Shown piece by piece: positions 22,206-33,179 of a stretch of 64,000 bases of DNA (positions within the stretch are counted from its first letter, which is position 1; the number at the start of each line of letters is the position of its first letter). The notes beneath the pieces are model-generated. The model was not told the DNA's origin. It ran no database searches and saw only the letters and a program-made list of their open reading frames with translations. This DNA is from Aquila chrysaetos chrysaetos (Eukaryota > Chordata > Aves > Accipitriformes > Accipitridae): the NCBI RefSeq assembly GCF_900496995.4, contig NW_024470386.1:62001-126000 (forward strand). Reading direction: 5' to 3'. The position numbers and the translations under genes were made by a program.

Positions 22206-25200
22206 TTCCTCCTCCTTTTCCCCCTCGTCCTCCTTCTCTTCCTCCTCCTGCTGTTCTTCCTCCTCTTCTTCTTCTTTCTCCTCCTGTTCTTCCTCTGCGT
22301 CCTGTTCTTCTGCCTCTTTTTCTTCCTTCTGTTCTTCCTCTTCCTCCTAGGCTTCTCATTTCTCCTCATCCTCCACCTCCTTTTCTTTCTCCTCCTTTTT
22401 TTTCTTCCTCCTTCTCCTTTTCTTTAGCCTTCTCCTTTTGCCATTATTCCTCCTCTTCCTCTTCTTTCTCCCCTTCCTCCTCTTCCTGTTCTTCCTGTTC
22501 TTCCTCCTTCTCCTCCTCCTCTCCTTCTCCTCCTCTTCCTCTTGCCCTTGTTCCTCCTCTGGCTTTTCTTCCCCCTCCTGTTTCTCTTCCTCCTGTTCAT
22601 TCTTTTCCTCCATCTCTTTCTCCTCTACTTCCTGTTGTTCCTCCTCTTGTCTTTCCTTCTTTTCCTTTTTATGTTCTCTTCCTTGTACTTCCTCTTCCTG
22701 CTCTTCTTCTTCTGGTTCTTCTTGTTTCTTTCTCATCTTTCTCATCCTGTTCTTCCTCAGTTCTTCCTCTTCCCATTCTTTTCATTTCTCCTCCTTTTTT
22801 GTCTTCATCCAGTTCTTCCTTCACCTCTTCTTCCTCATTGTCCTTCTCTTTCTCCTCCTCCTTCTCATACGCCTCTGCTGTTTATCCTTGGCATGTTCAT
22901 CCTCCTCCTGTTCTTCTTGTTCTTTGTAGTCCTTCTCCTTATACCCCCTCCTCATCCTCCTACTCATCCTCCTCCTCTTTCCTTCTGTTTCTTCTTCCTC
23001 TTCCTGTTACTCTGTTTTCTCTTTACCCTCCTGTTCTTTATCCTCCTCCTCCTCCTCCCCCTGTTCTTTCTGTTCTTTTTCCACCTTCTCCTCTTCTTCT
23101 GCTTCCTCCTCTCTCCTTCCTCCTCCTTCTCCTTCCTTCTCCTCCTTCTCCAGTTCTTCACCCCTCCTTCTACTCCTCCTCTTCATCTTCTTGTACCTTG
23201 TATTCCTCTTTGTCTTTCTCCTCTTCATCCCTCTTCTTCCTCCTCTTCTTCCTCCTCCTCCTTCTCTTCCTATTCTGAATTTTCTTCCTTCTATTCCTCC
23301 TCCTCCTCTTCTACTTTCTTGTCCCCCTCAGCCTCCTGTCTCCTTTCCTTCTGTTTTTTGCAATGAATCATTGAATGGTTTGGGTGGGAAGGGACCTTAA
23401 AGGGTCATCTAGTCCAACCCCCTGCAATGGAGCCCCTGCTAGAGGGGGCAACTAGATCAGGTTGCTCAGAGCTCTGTCCAACCTGACCTTGAAATGTTTC
23501 CAGGGATGGGGCATCTACCACCTCTCTGGGCAGCCTGTGCCAGTGTTTCACCATCCTCATCATTAAAAAATTTCTTCCCTATATCCTATATGTATTTCCT
23601 CCTCCTCCTCCTCCTGGTCAGCCTCCTCCGCCTCCTCCTGGTCAGCCTCCTCCTCCTCCTCCTGGTCAGCCTCCTCCACCTCCTCCTGGTCAGCCTCCTC
23701 CACCTCCTCCTGGTCAGCCTCCTCCACCTCCTCCTGGTTAGCCTTCTCCTCCTCCTCTTCCGCCTTCTCCTCCTGGTCAGCCTTCTCCTGGTCAGCCGCC
23801 TTCTCCTCCTCCTGGTCAGCCGCCTTCTCCTCCTCCTGGTCAGCCGCCTTCTCCTCCTCCTGGTCAGCCTCCTCCTCTTCCGCCTTCTCCTCCTCTTCGT
23901 CCTTCTCCTCCTCTTCCGCCTTCTCCTCCTCTTCGGCCTTCTCCTCCTCTTCGGCCTTCTCCTCCTCTTCGGCCTTCTCCTCCTCTTCGGCCTTCTCCTC
24001 CTCTTCGGCCTTCTCCTCCTCTTCGGCCTTCTCCTCCTCTTCGGCCTTCTCCTCCTCTTCGGCCTTCTCCTCCTCTTCGGCCTTCTCCTCCTCTTCGGCC
24101 TTTGTCCGGGGTCAAGCCATTGTCCGGGTCAGCCTTGTCCGGGTCCAGCCTTGTCCGGGTCAGCCTTCTCTGGGTCAGCCTTCTCCTGGTCAGCCACCTC
24201 CTCTTCCGCCTCCTCCTGGTCAGCCTCCTCCTTCTCTTCCTCCTCCTCTTCCGCCTCCTCCTGGTCAGCCTTCTCCTTCTCCGCCTGGTCAGCCTTCTCC
24301 GCCTCCTCCTTCTCCTCCTGGTCAGCCTCCTCCTTCCTCCTCCTGGTCAGCCTCCCCCTTCTCCTCCTGGTCAGCCTCCTCCTGGTCAGCCTCCTCCGCC
24401 TCCTCATCTTCCGCCTCCTGCTGGTCAGCCTTCTCCTGATTATCCTCCTCCTTCTCCTGGTCAGGCCTTCTCCGGTCAGCCTTCTCCTTCTCCTCATCAT
24501 CCTTCTCCTCCTCTTCTGCCTCCTCCTGGTCAGCCTTCTCCTTCTCCTCATCCTCCTTCTCCTCCTTCTCTCTTCCACTTTTTCCTTTGTCATCTTCCTC
24601 TCCTCTTCTGGCCTCCTCCTTCTCCTCTCCTCCTTCTCCTCCTTCTGTTCTTCCACTTTTTCCTTCTCATCTTCCTCCTCCTCTTCTGCTCCTCCTGGTC
24701 AGCCTTCTCCTTCTCCTCATCCTCCTTCTCCTCCTTCTCTTCTTCCACTTTTTCCTTCCTTGTCATCTTCCTCCTCCTCTTCTGCCTCCTCCTTCTCCTC
24801 ATCCTCCTTCTCCTCCTTCTGTTCTTCCACTTTTTCCTTCTCATCTTCCTCTCCGATTTCTGCCTCCTCCTGGTCAGCCTTCTCCTTCTCCTCATCCTCC
24901 TTCTCCCCCTTCTCTTCTTCCACTTTTTCCTTCTCATCTTCCTCCTCCTTTCTGCCTTCTCCTTCTCATCCTCCTCCTCCTTCTCTTCTTCCACTTTTTC
25001 CTTGTCATCTTCCTCCTCCTCTTCCCCCTCCTCCTCATCAGCCTTCTCCTCCTTCTCTTCTTCCACGTTTCCTTGTTTACTTCCCTGCCTCCTCCTGCTC
25101 AGCCTTCTCCTTCTCCTCATCCTCCTTCATCTCCATCCTCCTTCCTCCCTCCTCATCCTCCTTCTCCTCATCCTCCTTCTCCATCCTTCTCCTTCCTGGT

Positions 25201-25630
25201 CAGCCTTCTTTTTCTCCTCATCCTCCTTCTCCTCCTCTTCTGCCTCGTCCCTGGTCAGTCTTCTCCTTCTCTCATCCCTCCTTCTCCTCCTCTTCTGCCT
25301 CGTCCTGGTCAGTCTTCTCCTTCTCTCATCCTCCTTCTCTCTCCTCTTCCGGCATCGTCCTGGTCAGTCTTCTCCTTCTCTCATCCTCCTTCTCCTCCTC
25401 CTTCCTTCTCTTCTTCCACTTTTTGCTTGTCATCTTCCTCCTCCTCTTCCGCCTCCTCCTCCTCCTCATCCTCCTTCCTCTTCCTTCTCTTCTTCCACTT
25501 TTCCTTGTCATCTTCCTCCTCCTCCTCTCTCCGCCTCCTCCTCCTCCTCATCCTCCTTCTCTTCCTTCTCTTCTTCCACTTTTTCCTTGTCATCTTCCTC
25601 CTCCTCCTCGTCAGCCTTCTCCTCATCCTC
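22206..25630 (+). repeat. First copy of a 3.4-kb segment repeated after the gap
   Basis: This stretch, containing pyrimidine tract, the CR1 end at 23361 and more pyrimidine tract, is repeated at 25732-29155 in the same order with a nearly constant offset of about 3523-3526 bases. Rare landmarks occur in both copies: the CATACGCCTCTGCTGTTTAT site (22866 and 26400), the whole CR1 end, and the CGCCTCCTGCTGGTCAGCC site (24412 and 27958). Differences are mainly one-base length changes plus some changes in repeat number. Confidence 0.9.
23361..23590 (-). mobile_element. CR1 LINE 3' end, copy 1
   Basis: Contains ATTGAATGGTTTGGGTGGGA, GGGACCTTAAAGGGTCATCT, AGTCCAACCCCCTGC, AGATCAGGTTGCTCAGAGCT, a TTTCCAGGGATGGGGCATCT block and AAAAAATTTCTTCCCTATAT. 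This is the complement of the conserved avian CR1 3' region ending in ATTCTATG-like repeats. It sits inside the pyrimidine tract and is the same insertion as 26884-27120. Confidence 0.95.
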
Positions 25631-25731
25631 CNNNNNNNNNNNNNNNNNNNNNNNNNNNNNNNNNNNNNNNNNNNNNNNNNNNNNNNNNNNNNNNNNNNNN
25701 NNNNNNNNNNNNNNNNNNNNNNNNNNNNNNN
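25631..25731. other. Assembly gap (about 100 N)
   Basis: A run of N, by my count 101, of the size conventionally placed between contigs when the gap length is unknown. It lies within the pyrimidine tract. Confidence 1.
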
Positions 25732-28700
25732 CTTCCTCCTCCTTTTCCCCCTCGTCTCCTTCTCTTCTCTCCTCCTCCTGCTGTTCTGTCCTCCTCTTCT
25801 TCTTCTTTCTCCTCCTGTTCTTCCTCTGCGTCCTGTTCTTCTGCCTCTTTTTCTTCCTTCTGTTCTTCCTCTTCCTCCTAGGCTTCTCCTTCTCCTCATC
25901 CTCCACCTCCTCTTCTTCTCCTCCCTTTTTTTCTTCCTCCTTCTTCCTTTTCTTTAGCCTTCTCCTTTGTGCCATTATTCCTCCTCCTCCTCTTCTTCTT
26001 TCCTTCTTTCTCCCCTTCCTCCTCTTCCTGTTCTTCCTCCTTCTCCTCCTCCTCTCCTTCTCCTCCTCTTCCTCTTGCCCTTGTTCCTCCTTCTGGCTTT
26101 TCTTCCTCCTCCCGTTTCTCTTCCTCCTGTTCATTCTTTTCCTCCATTTCTTCCTCCTCTACCTTCCTGTTGTTCCTCCTCTTGTCTTTCCTTCTTTTCC
26201 TTTTTATGTTCTCTCCTTGTTCTCCTCTTCCTGCTCTTCTTCTTCTTCTGGTTCTTCTTGTTCTTTCTCATCTTTCTCATCCTGTTCTTCCTCAGTTCTT
26301 CCTCTTCCCATTCTTTTCATTTCTCCCTCCTTTTTGTCTTCATCCAGTTCTTCCTTCACCTCTTCTTCCTCATTGTCCTTCTCTTTCTCCTCCTCCTTCT
26401 CATACGCCTCTGCTGTTTATCCTTGGCATGTTCATCCTCCTCCTGTTCTTCTTGTTCTTTGTAGTCCTTCTCCTTATACCCCTCCTCCTCCTCCAACTCA
26501 TCCTCCTCCTCTTTCCTTCTGGTTTTCTTCTTCCTCTTCCTGTTACTCTGTTATTCTCTTTACCCTCCTGTTCTTTATCCTCCTCCTCCTCCCCCTGTTC
26601 TTTCTGTTCTTTTTCCACCTTCTCCTCTTCTTCTGCTTCCTCCTCTTCCTCCTCCTTCTCCTTCCTTCTCCTCCTTCTCCAGTTCTTCACCCTCCTTCTA
26701 CTCCTCCTCTTCATCTTCTTGTACCTTGTATTCCTCTTTGTCTTTCTCCTCTTCATCCTCTTCTTCCTCCTCTTCTTCCTCCTCCTTCTCTTCCTATTCT
26801 GAATTTTCTTCCTGCTATTCCTCCTCCTCCTCTTCTACTTTCTTGTCCCCCTCAGCCTCCTGTCTCCTTTCCTTCTGTTTTTTTGCAATGAATCATTGAA
26901 TGGTTTGGGTTGGAAGGGACCTTTAAGGGTCATCTAGTCCAACCCCCCTGCAATGAGCCCCTGCTAGAGGGGGCAACTAGATCAGGTTGCTCAGAGCTCT
27001 GTCCAACCTGACCTTGAATGTTTCCAGGGATGGGGCATCTACCACCTCTCTGGGCAGCCTGTGCCAGTGTTTCACCATCCTCATCATTAAAAAATTTCTT
27101 CCCTATATCCTATATGTATTTCCTCCTCCTCCTCCTCCTGGTCAGCCTCCTCCTCCTCCTCCTGGTCAGCCTCCTCCTCCTCCTCCTGGTCAGCCTCCTC
27201 CACCTCCTCCTGGTCAGCCTCCTCCACCTCCTCCTGGTCAGCCTCCTCCACCTCCTCCTGGTTAGCCTTCTCCTCCTCCTCTTCCGCCTTCTCCTCCTGG
27301 TCAGCCTTCTCCTGGTCAGCCTTCTTCTCCTCCTCCTGGTCAGCCGCCTTCTCCTCCTCCTGGTCAGCCGTCTTCTCCTCCTCCTGGTCAGCCTCCTCCT
27401 CTTCCGCCTTCTCCTCCTCTTCCGCCTTCTCCTCCTCTTCCGCCTTCTCCTCCTCTTCCGCCTTCTCCTCCTCTTCCGCCTTCTCTCCTCCTCTCTTTCC
27501 GCCTTCTCCTTCTCCTCTCTTCCGCCTTCTCCTCCTCTCCTCTTCTTCCCTTTCCGCCTTCTCTCCTCTTCCGCCTTCTCCTCCTCCTCCTCTTCCCTTC
27601 TCCTCCTCTTCCGCCTTCTCCTCCTCTTCCGCCTTCTCCTCCTCTTCCGCCTTGTCCGGGTCAGCCTTGTCCGGGTCAGCCTTGTCCGGGTCAGCCTTGT
27701 CCGGGTCAGCCTTCTCTGGGTCAGCCTTCTCCTGGTCAGCCACCTCCTCTTCCGCCTCCTCCTGGTCAGCCTCCTCCTTCTCCTTCTCCTCCTCTTACGC
27801 CTCCTCCTGGTCAGCCTTCTCCTTCTCCGCCTGGTCAGCCTTCTCCGCCTCCTCCTTCTCCTCCTGGTCAGCCTCCTCCTTCTCCTCCTGGTCAGCCTCC
27901 CCCTTCTCCTCCTGGTCAGCCTCCTCCTGGTCAGCCTCCTCCGCCTCCTCATCTTCCGCCTCCTGCTGGTCAGCCTTCTCCTGATTATCCTCCTCCTTCT
28001 TCTCCTGGTCAGCCTTCTCCTGGTCAGCCTTCTCCTTCTCCTCATCATCCTTCTCCTCCTCTTCTGCCTCCTCCTGGTCAGCCTTCTCCTTCTCCTCATC
28101 CTCCTTCTCCTCCTTCTCTTCTTCCACTTTTTCCTTGTCATCTTCCTCCTCCTCTTCTGCCTCCTCCTTCTCCTCATCCTCCTTCTCCTCCTTCTCTTCT
28201 TCCACTTTTTCCTTCTCATCTTCCTCCTCCTCTTCTGCCTCCTCCTGGTCAGCCTTCTCCTTCTCCTCATCCTCCTTCTCCTCCTTCTCTTCTTCCACGT
28301 TTTCCTTCATCTTCCTCCTCCTCTTCTGCCTCCTCCCTTCTCCTCATCCTCCTTCTCCTCCTTCTGTTCTTCCACTTTTTCCTTCTCATCTTCCTCCTCC
28401 TATTCTGCCTCCTCCTGGTCAGCCTTCTCCTTCTCCTCATCCTCCTTCTCCTCCTTCTCTTCTTCCACTTTTTCCTTGTCATCTTCCTCCTCCTTTTCTG
28501 CCTTCTCCTTCTCATCCTCCTCCTCCTTCTCTTCTTCCACTTTTTTCCTTGTCATCTTCCTCCTCCTCTTCCACCTCCTCCTCATCAGCCTTCTCCTCCT
28601 TCTCTTCTTCCACGTTTTCCTTGTATCTTCCTCCTCCTGCTCAGCCTTCTCCTTCTCCTCATCCTCCTTCTCCTCATCCTCCTTCTCCTCATCCTCCTTC

Positions 28701-29155
28701 TCCTCATCCTCCTTCTCCTTCTCCTCCTGGTCAGCCTTCTTTTTCTCCTCCTTCTCTCATCCTCCCTTCTCCTCCTCTTCTGCCTCGTCCTGGTCAGTCT
28801 TCTCCTTCTCTCATCCTCCTTCTCCTCCTCTTCTGCCTCGTCCTGGTCAGTCTTCTCCTTCTCTCATCCTCCTTCTCCTCCTCTTCTGCCTCGTCCTGGT
28901 CAGTCTTCTCCTTCTCTCATCCTCCTTCTCCTCCTTCTCTTCTTCCACTTTTTCCTTGTCATCTTCCTCCTCCTCTTCCGCCTCCTCCTCCTCCTCATCC
29001 TCCTTCTCTTCCTTCTCTTCTTCCACTTTTTCCTTGTCATCTTCCTCCTCCTCCTCTTCCGCCTCCTCCTCCTCCTCCTCCTCCTTCTCTTCCTTCTCTT
29101 CTTCCACTTTTTCCTTGTCATCTTCCTCCTCCTCCTCGTCAGCCTTCTCCTCATC
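25732..29155 (+). repeat. Second copy of the 3.4-kb segment
   Basis: Begins exactly at the gap edge with the sequence found at 22206 in copy 1 and continues to about 29155, where the sequence found at the left gap edge ends. Past that point the pyrimidine tract continues with unique sequence to 29610. That the overlap is bounded by the gap on both sides is what two unmerged overlapping contigs would give. Confidence 0.9.
26884..27120 (-). mobile_element. CR1 LINE 3' end, copy 2
   Basis: Almost identical to 23361-23590, with single-base length differences such as GGGTTGGAAGGGACC against GGGTGGGAAGGGACC and one extra C in the CCCCC run. Same flanking pyrimidine sequence on both sides, so it is the same insertion seen twice rather than two insertions. 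Confidence 0.95.
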
Positions 29156-29610
29156 CTCCTTCTCCTCATCCTCCTTCTTCCACTTTTTCCTTGTCATCTT
29201 CCTCCTCCTCTTCCACCTCTTCCTGGTCAGCCTTCTCATTCTTCTCATCCCTTTCGTTCTCCTCTTCCTCATCCTATTTCTTCTCCTCCTGTTATTTTGC
29301 CTCTTATTCTCCTCCTTCTTTTTTTCCACCTCCTTTTCCTCCTCCTCCTCCTCCTTTTCCTATTGTTTTTAGTGTTCTCTTCCTGTTATTTCTCTTATTC
29401 ACCTGCCTTTTCTTTCTCTTCCTCCTCCTCCTCCTGCTCCTGTTTCTCCTTCTTCTCCTCTGTCCTTTCCTCATTCTCTTCATGCTCCTTTTTTTTACAG
29501 CTCTTCCTTCTACTGTTCCTCTACCTCATATTTATCCTGTCCCTCTTGTTCCTCTTCAACTTGTCACCCTGCTACTCCTACTCCTCCTCTTCCTCCTCTT
29601 CTCCTCCCTT

Positions 29611-30013
29611 TCCCTTCTAGCTTTTGGAACCTCCCAGAAATGGAGATTCCCATCTTAGTGGTTTTCTTCTTGGTCTGGTTTGCGACCGTGATGGAGAACC
29701 CCTCACTGTTCTGCTGGTGCTGGCTGACTAGCATCTCCAGTCCTCCTGGAGGACATGGACGTCTCCTCCCACGTGATGGCCTGCTCCCCCTCCCAGCTTT
29801 CCGAATGGGCAGCAGCCCATTTCTGCAGGGAGTGCACAGAAGAGTTTTGTAACTTCAGTTTTCTGGCCTGTGGGGAATGTTATCTCCAGGCAGGGGTTGG
29901 AGATACGGTTGATATTTTGCAATATGGAAACTTCTGCACTTCAGCCCAGTAGAAAATGCCACTCTCGGCTTTAAGCCAAGAGCCGGATATGAACAAAATG
30001 TGAAGCTGGCATC
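29611..30013. other. Intergenic, nothing recognised
   Basis: Ordinary-composition DNA between the pyrimidine tract and the ERVL-type LTR. A short ATG-initiated frame at 29640 has no family motif or splice context. Bases 30009-30013 (GCATC) are the left target-site repeat of the next LTR. Confidence 0.5.
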
Positions 30014-30607
30014 TGTGCTGGCTTTGGCTGGGGTAGAGTTAATGTTCTTCGTAGGAGCTAGTATGGGGCTGTGTTTTGGATTTGTGCTGGAAACAGTGTT
30101 GATAATACAGGGATGTTTTTGTTATTGCTGAGCAGTGCTTACACAGCCAAGGCCTTTTCTGCTTCTCATACCACCCGCCAGCAGGTAGGCTGGGGGTGCT
30201 CAAAAAGTTGGGACGAGACACAGCCGGGACAGCTGACCCCAACTGACCAAAGGGATATTCCATACCATACGATGTCATGCTCAGCAATAAAACTAGGGGG
30301 AAGGTTGGCCAGGGGGCTGCAGCTCGGGGATTGGCTGGGCATCGGTCGCTTGGTGGTGAGCAGTTGTTTTCATTTGCATCACTTGTCTTTCTTGGGTTTT
30401 ATTTCTCTCTCTTTGTTATTTTCCTTTTCATTACAATTTATTATTATTACTATTTTATTTTATTTCAATTATTAAACTGTTCTTATCTCAACCCACTAGT
30501 TTTCTCACTCTTTACCCTTGCAATTCTCTTCCCCCCATCCCGCGAAGGAGGGGAGTGAGCAAGCGGCTGTGTGGTGCTTAGTTGCTGGCTGGTGTTAAAC
30601 CATGACA
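30014..30607 (+). mobile_element. Solo ERVL-type LTR (fossil) with 5-bp target-site duplication GCATC
   Basis: A complete LTR of 594 bp starting TGTGCTGGCTTTGGCTGGGG and ending TTAAACCATGACA, flanked by GCATC at 30009-30013 and 30608-30612. It has an AT-rich 3' part with ATTAAA and the CCCATCCCGCGAAGGAGG block typical of this avian LTR. A 5-bp target repeat fits the ERVL class. There is no internal region and no partner LTR nearby. The truncated copy at 1742-2110 is the same family. Confidence 0.9.
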
Positions 30608-30612
30608 GCATC

Positions 30613-32705
30613 CTAACGGAGTGTTTCTATCACAACTAACTTCTTGTGTGGCGAATGAAATTTACCAATTCTTGTCTCGTCTCATGGTAATCCTTCATCA
30701 TCATCCTGTGATGATACTACACTGGCCGCACCGCCGAGTTCTCCGTAGATCCTCTCTTCACATTTCTGCAGCTTCTGGCATCTTACAGCTACATCCTTTC
30801 CTCCACTCTGAAAATCTCTTTTGGTACCAGGAAGCAAAAAGATGCTTACGCCTGCTCCTCTCATCTGATCGCTGTTTGGTGTCACAGTTGTACACAGGAC
30901 TTTAACATTCTGTGTTGCTTAGCAGATGCTATCAGAGTAGGGAACACAAACACAATAGGCTCTGTTTTCTACACTCTTTACATCTTTCTTCACTCCCCTC
31001 ACCTGCAGCCTGAGGGGCAGAGAGCTCAAAGTGTTGGTCACACAAGTCTTCTCTAAGCATACGGATCTCATTGGCATCCCAACCAAAGTTGACTGGGTGG
31101 AAGAGCATCTAAGCTGCTTCTTCTTTGTGCCTTTAGAGATTCCTAGAGAATTCTGAGGTGCGCAGTGGAGAGAATAGACCTTTTTTTGATGGTGTCTGTT
31201 GTCTCATTGCTTACAGAAGCTCTAAATCCCCACCGTCTTCACCAGTCCTAGCTCGAGGTTAAACTAACCGTGTGACAAAGTGAGAAAGTGTTGGAGAGGG
31301 CAGACCATGAAAGCAGAAAACTAGGTGGCCTAGTGTTAAAGTAGCGAGACAATAAAGGGAAAAACTACCAGACAAAAGACAGGAAAGCAAAGCATTGGGA
31401 TAAAAGGGTGAAGGAGGGAATAGAAGGTACAGCTGTTACTGAGCTGGGGATGCCTGGGGGTCCCAGTCAGAAGCACTGTACCTGCTCCGTGCAGCCTGCA
31501 GCAAGACAAGAAACCCTTGTTTCAGAGAAACACAAGAAACGCAAGAAAGACTTGTGTAGTCTGAGGATGGCATGCCTTTTGGATGTGGTGACTGGTTAAC
31601 CGGTCACCCTCCCGATCAGGGTCAGTCTATGCCCAAAACGGCAAGCATCCGTAGGATGGTATGGGTGTTGTGACATCTCGCATGCTATGATCGTGGGGTG
31701 GTATTTCTCCATGCAGGGGGAAAGGTCCGTTAGAGAGACTGCTGTTCTCACCAGCTTCACACACCAAAACAGACTGATGAAAATACTCGAAAACAATACT
31801 CCTGCAAAGAAGCAGTCGTTTCCTGTGCCCTCTGGGGCCATCTCCAAACAGCTGAATACGCTGCGCAGAAATCTCATCTGCATCGTGCTGCCCAGCAGGC
31901 AAACCGCAGCTTGCCTAAAAGGCCAGCCTAAACACAGCAAACACCCGACAAGCTGTGGCCCATCCAGTATCAAATCACGGGCCAGTTTGTCCTCCTGTTA
32001 CTCACTTCAAGCTCCAAAACTGTCGTCTGCAGACATACCTCTCTTCCAGAGTGCAGCACCAGCCTTACACACTCCCTTATTCTCTAGGCAGAGGCAGACA
32101 ACCCAGCATGGAAAACTACAGTCAAATAACAGCAAGTTGTCTCGACTTGCATGCTGACTTAAGGGGTAACACCCACACCCCCAGCCCTGCCCCGCCCCCC
32201 CCCCCCCCCCCAAAAAAAAAAAAAACCAAGCCAACAGGGCAGCACATATCCACCCTTTCATAAAGACCGGAGGACTGTATGGAAATTTCTTTCTGAACCC
32301 ACAGGCAATTGTACACCTGTCTAGTAGCATGAAGGGCCTGGATATGTGCGCGTTTCCTCCTCTGGTAGAGATGGCAGTTCTGGTCCTTCTTTCGTCTGGA
32401 TTTGAGCTGAGAAACCTTCTAGGAAGGTCAGCTTTCCCACAGTCCAGCAAACAGCAAAAGGATATTCCATTTGAATACGAGTCTCCTTTGTCTTTTCAGG
32501 ACACAGTTGGGAGGGATGGGTTGGAGGTCTCCAGTTTCTGCCCAGTTCGGTCCTGGCTGGAGAATGGGAGCAAATGTTCTTGGAGGAGACGTAGGGGAGG
32601 GCACAGGCAGACACAGGAGCGTCCTCTTTGGAGAAAACCAGGGCAAGAAAATGCAGGGGGCAAAGGCCAGGTCAGTCCTCTTGAGACCACGTTGCCTTGG
32701 GTCAT
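30613..32705. other. Intergenic, no gene recognised
   Basis: About 2.1 kb upstream of the MROH2-like gene with only short open frames. The only clear feature is a C-run followed by an A-run at 32193-32226. No exon of the MROH gene could be placed here. Confidence 0.5.
32193..32226. repeat. Poly-C / poly-A junction
   Basis: A block of C (interrupted once near its start by G) directly followed by A, then AACC. Such runs are prone to length error. Confidence 0.9.
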
Positions 32706-32862
32706 AGCATCGTAGAATCATAGAATAGTTTGGGTTGGAAGGGACCTTGAAAGCTCATCTAGTCCAACCCCCCTGCGATGAGCAGGGACATCTTCAACTC
32801 GATCGGGTTGCTCAGAGCTCCATCGCAGCTGACCTTGAATGTTTCCAGGGATGGGACCCTGG
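32706..32862 (-). mobile_element. CR1 LINE 3' end
   Basis: Begins ATCGTAGAATCATAGAATAG, the complement of the CR1 ATTCTATG tail, then GTTTGGGTTGGAAGGGACCT, CATCTAGTCCAACCCCCCTG, GGGTTGCTCAGAGCTC and TTTCCAGGGATGGGA. A 5'-truncated minus-strand CR1 insertion about 190 bp before the first exon of the MROH2-like gene, so possibly within its promoter region. Confidence 0.95.
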
Positions 32863-33052
32863 AGGGGGACGTGGATCAGGGACAGAGCTGGGAAGGGCTG
32901 TCTGGAGAAAGTCTTTGCCAGAACTGTTTGAGGACCATGAGCAAATTCAAGTGATGGAAAATCCTGCATTTCTGGGCCTGGGAGGGTCCCCAGGGTGCTG
33001 CTGCGTCCCCAGCACATGTCCCCCTGTCACAGGAGCCCTCTGTGAGGTCACA

Positions 33053-33179
33053 ATGCTTGGGCTCTACATGTTCCTCCTGGGGCTGGTGCTGCCCCAGTTT
33101 CTCATGGCTTTTGCCTGGAGGAGCAGTGTGTTGATCCGGGGGATCCTGCTGCCCATGCGGAGGATGAGAGCGCTCATAG
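33053..33179 (+). CDS. MROH2B: First coding exon of the MROH2-like gene: hydrophobic N-terminus
   Basis: The ATG at 33053 has A at -3. The exon encodes 42 residues: a hydrophobic stretch of about 20 (starting MLGLYMFLLG), then a basic segment with RRMR, and ends at GT with one spare base. That base joins the next exon (33703) in frame. The hydrophobic run could be a signal anchor or cryptic signal peptide, which I do not recall from mammalian MROH proteins. The frame is also open upstream, so an earlier start cannot be excluded; alternatively translation may begin elsewhere and this exon be non-coding. Confidence 0.5.

Larger units (their letters stand above)
21944..29610. repeat. Giant polypyrimidine (CTC/CTT-type) tract, interrupted by two CR1 ends and a gap
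   Basis: About 7.6 kb in which the plus strand is almost only C and T, built from TCC, CTC and TTC triplets organised in nested tandem units: 18 bp (TTCTCCTCCTCTTCGGCC, about ten copies at 23936-24100), 24 bp (TCCTGGTCAGCC plus TCC triplets, at 23590-23740 and 27121-27260), 15 bp (TTGTCCGGGTCAGCC, at 27652-27715) and larger units of about 78 and 93 bp near 28040-28540. On the minus strand the commonest frame reads as Glu/Lys/Asp-rich peptide with an ADQEE motif. Stop codons are rare on either strand simply because of composition, so the long frames are not evidence of a gene. Purine/pyrimidine mirror tracts like this can form triplex DNA. Confidence 0.95.

Noticed and set aside
21939-29658. 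Very long open frames (up to more than 900 codons) on both strands of the pyrimidine tract
   Set aside because: A strand made almost only of C and T, or of A and G, can hardly form stop codons, so open frames arise in several frames at once. They also run across the N gap and through CR1. No protein family is recognised.
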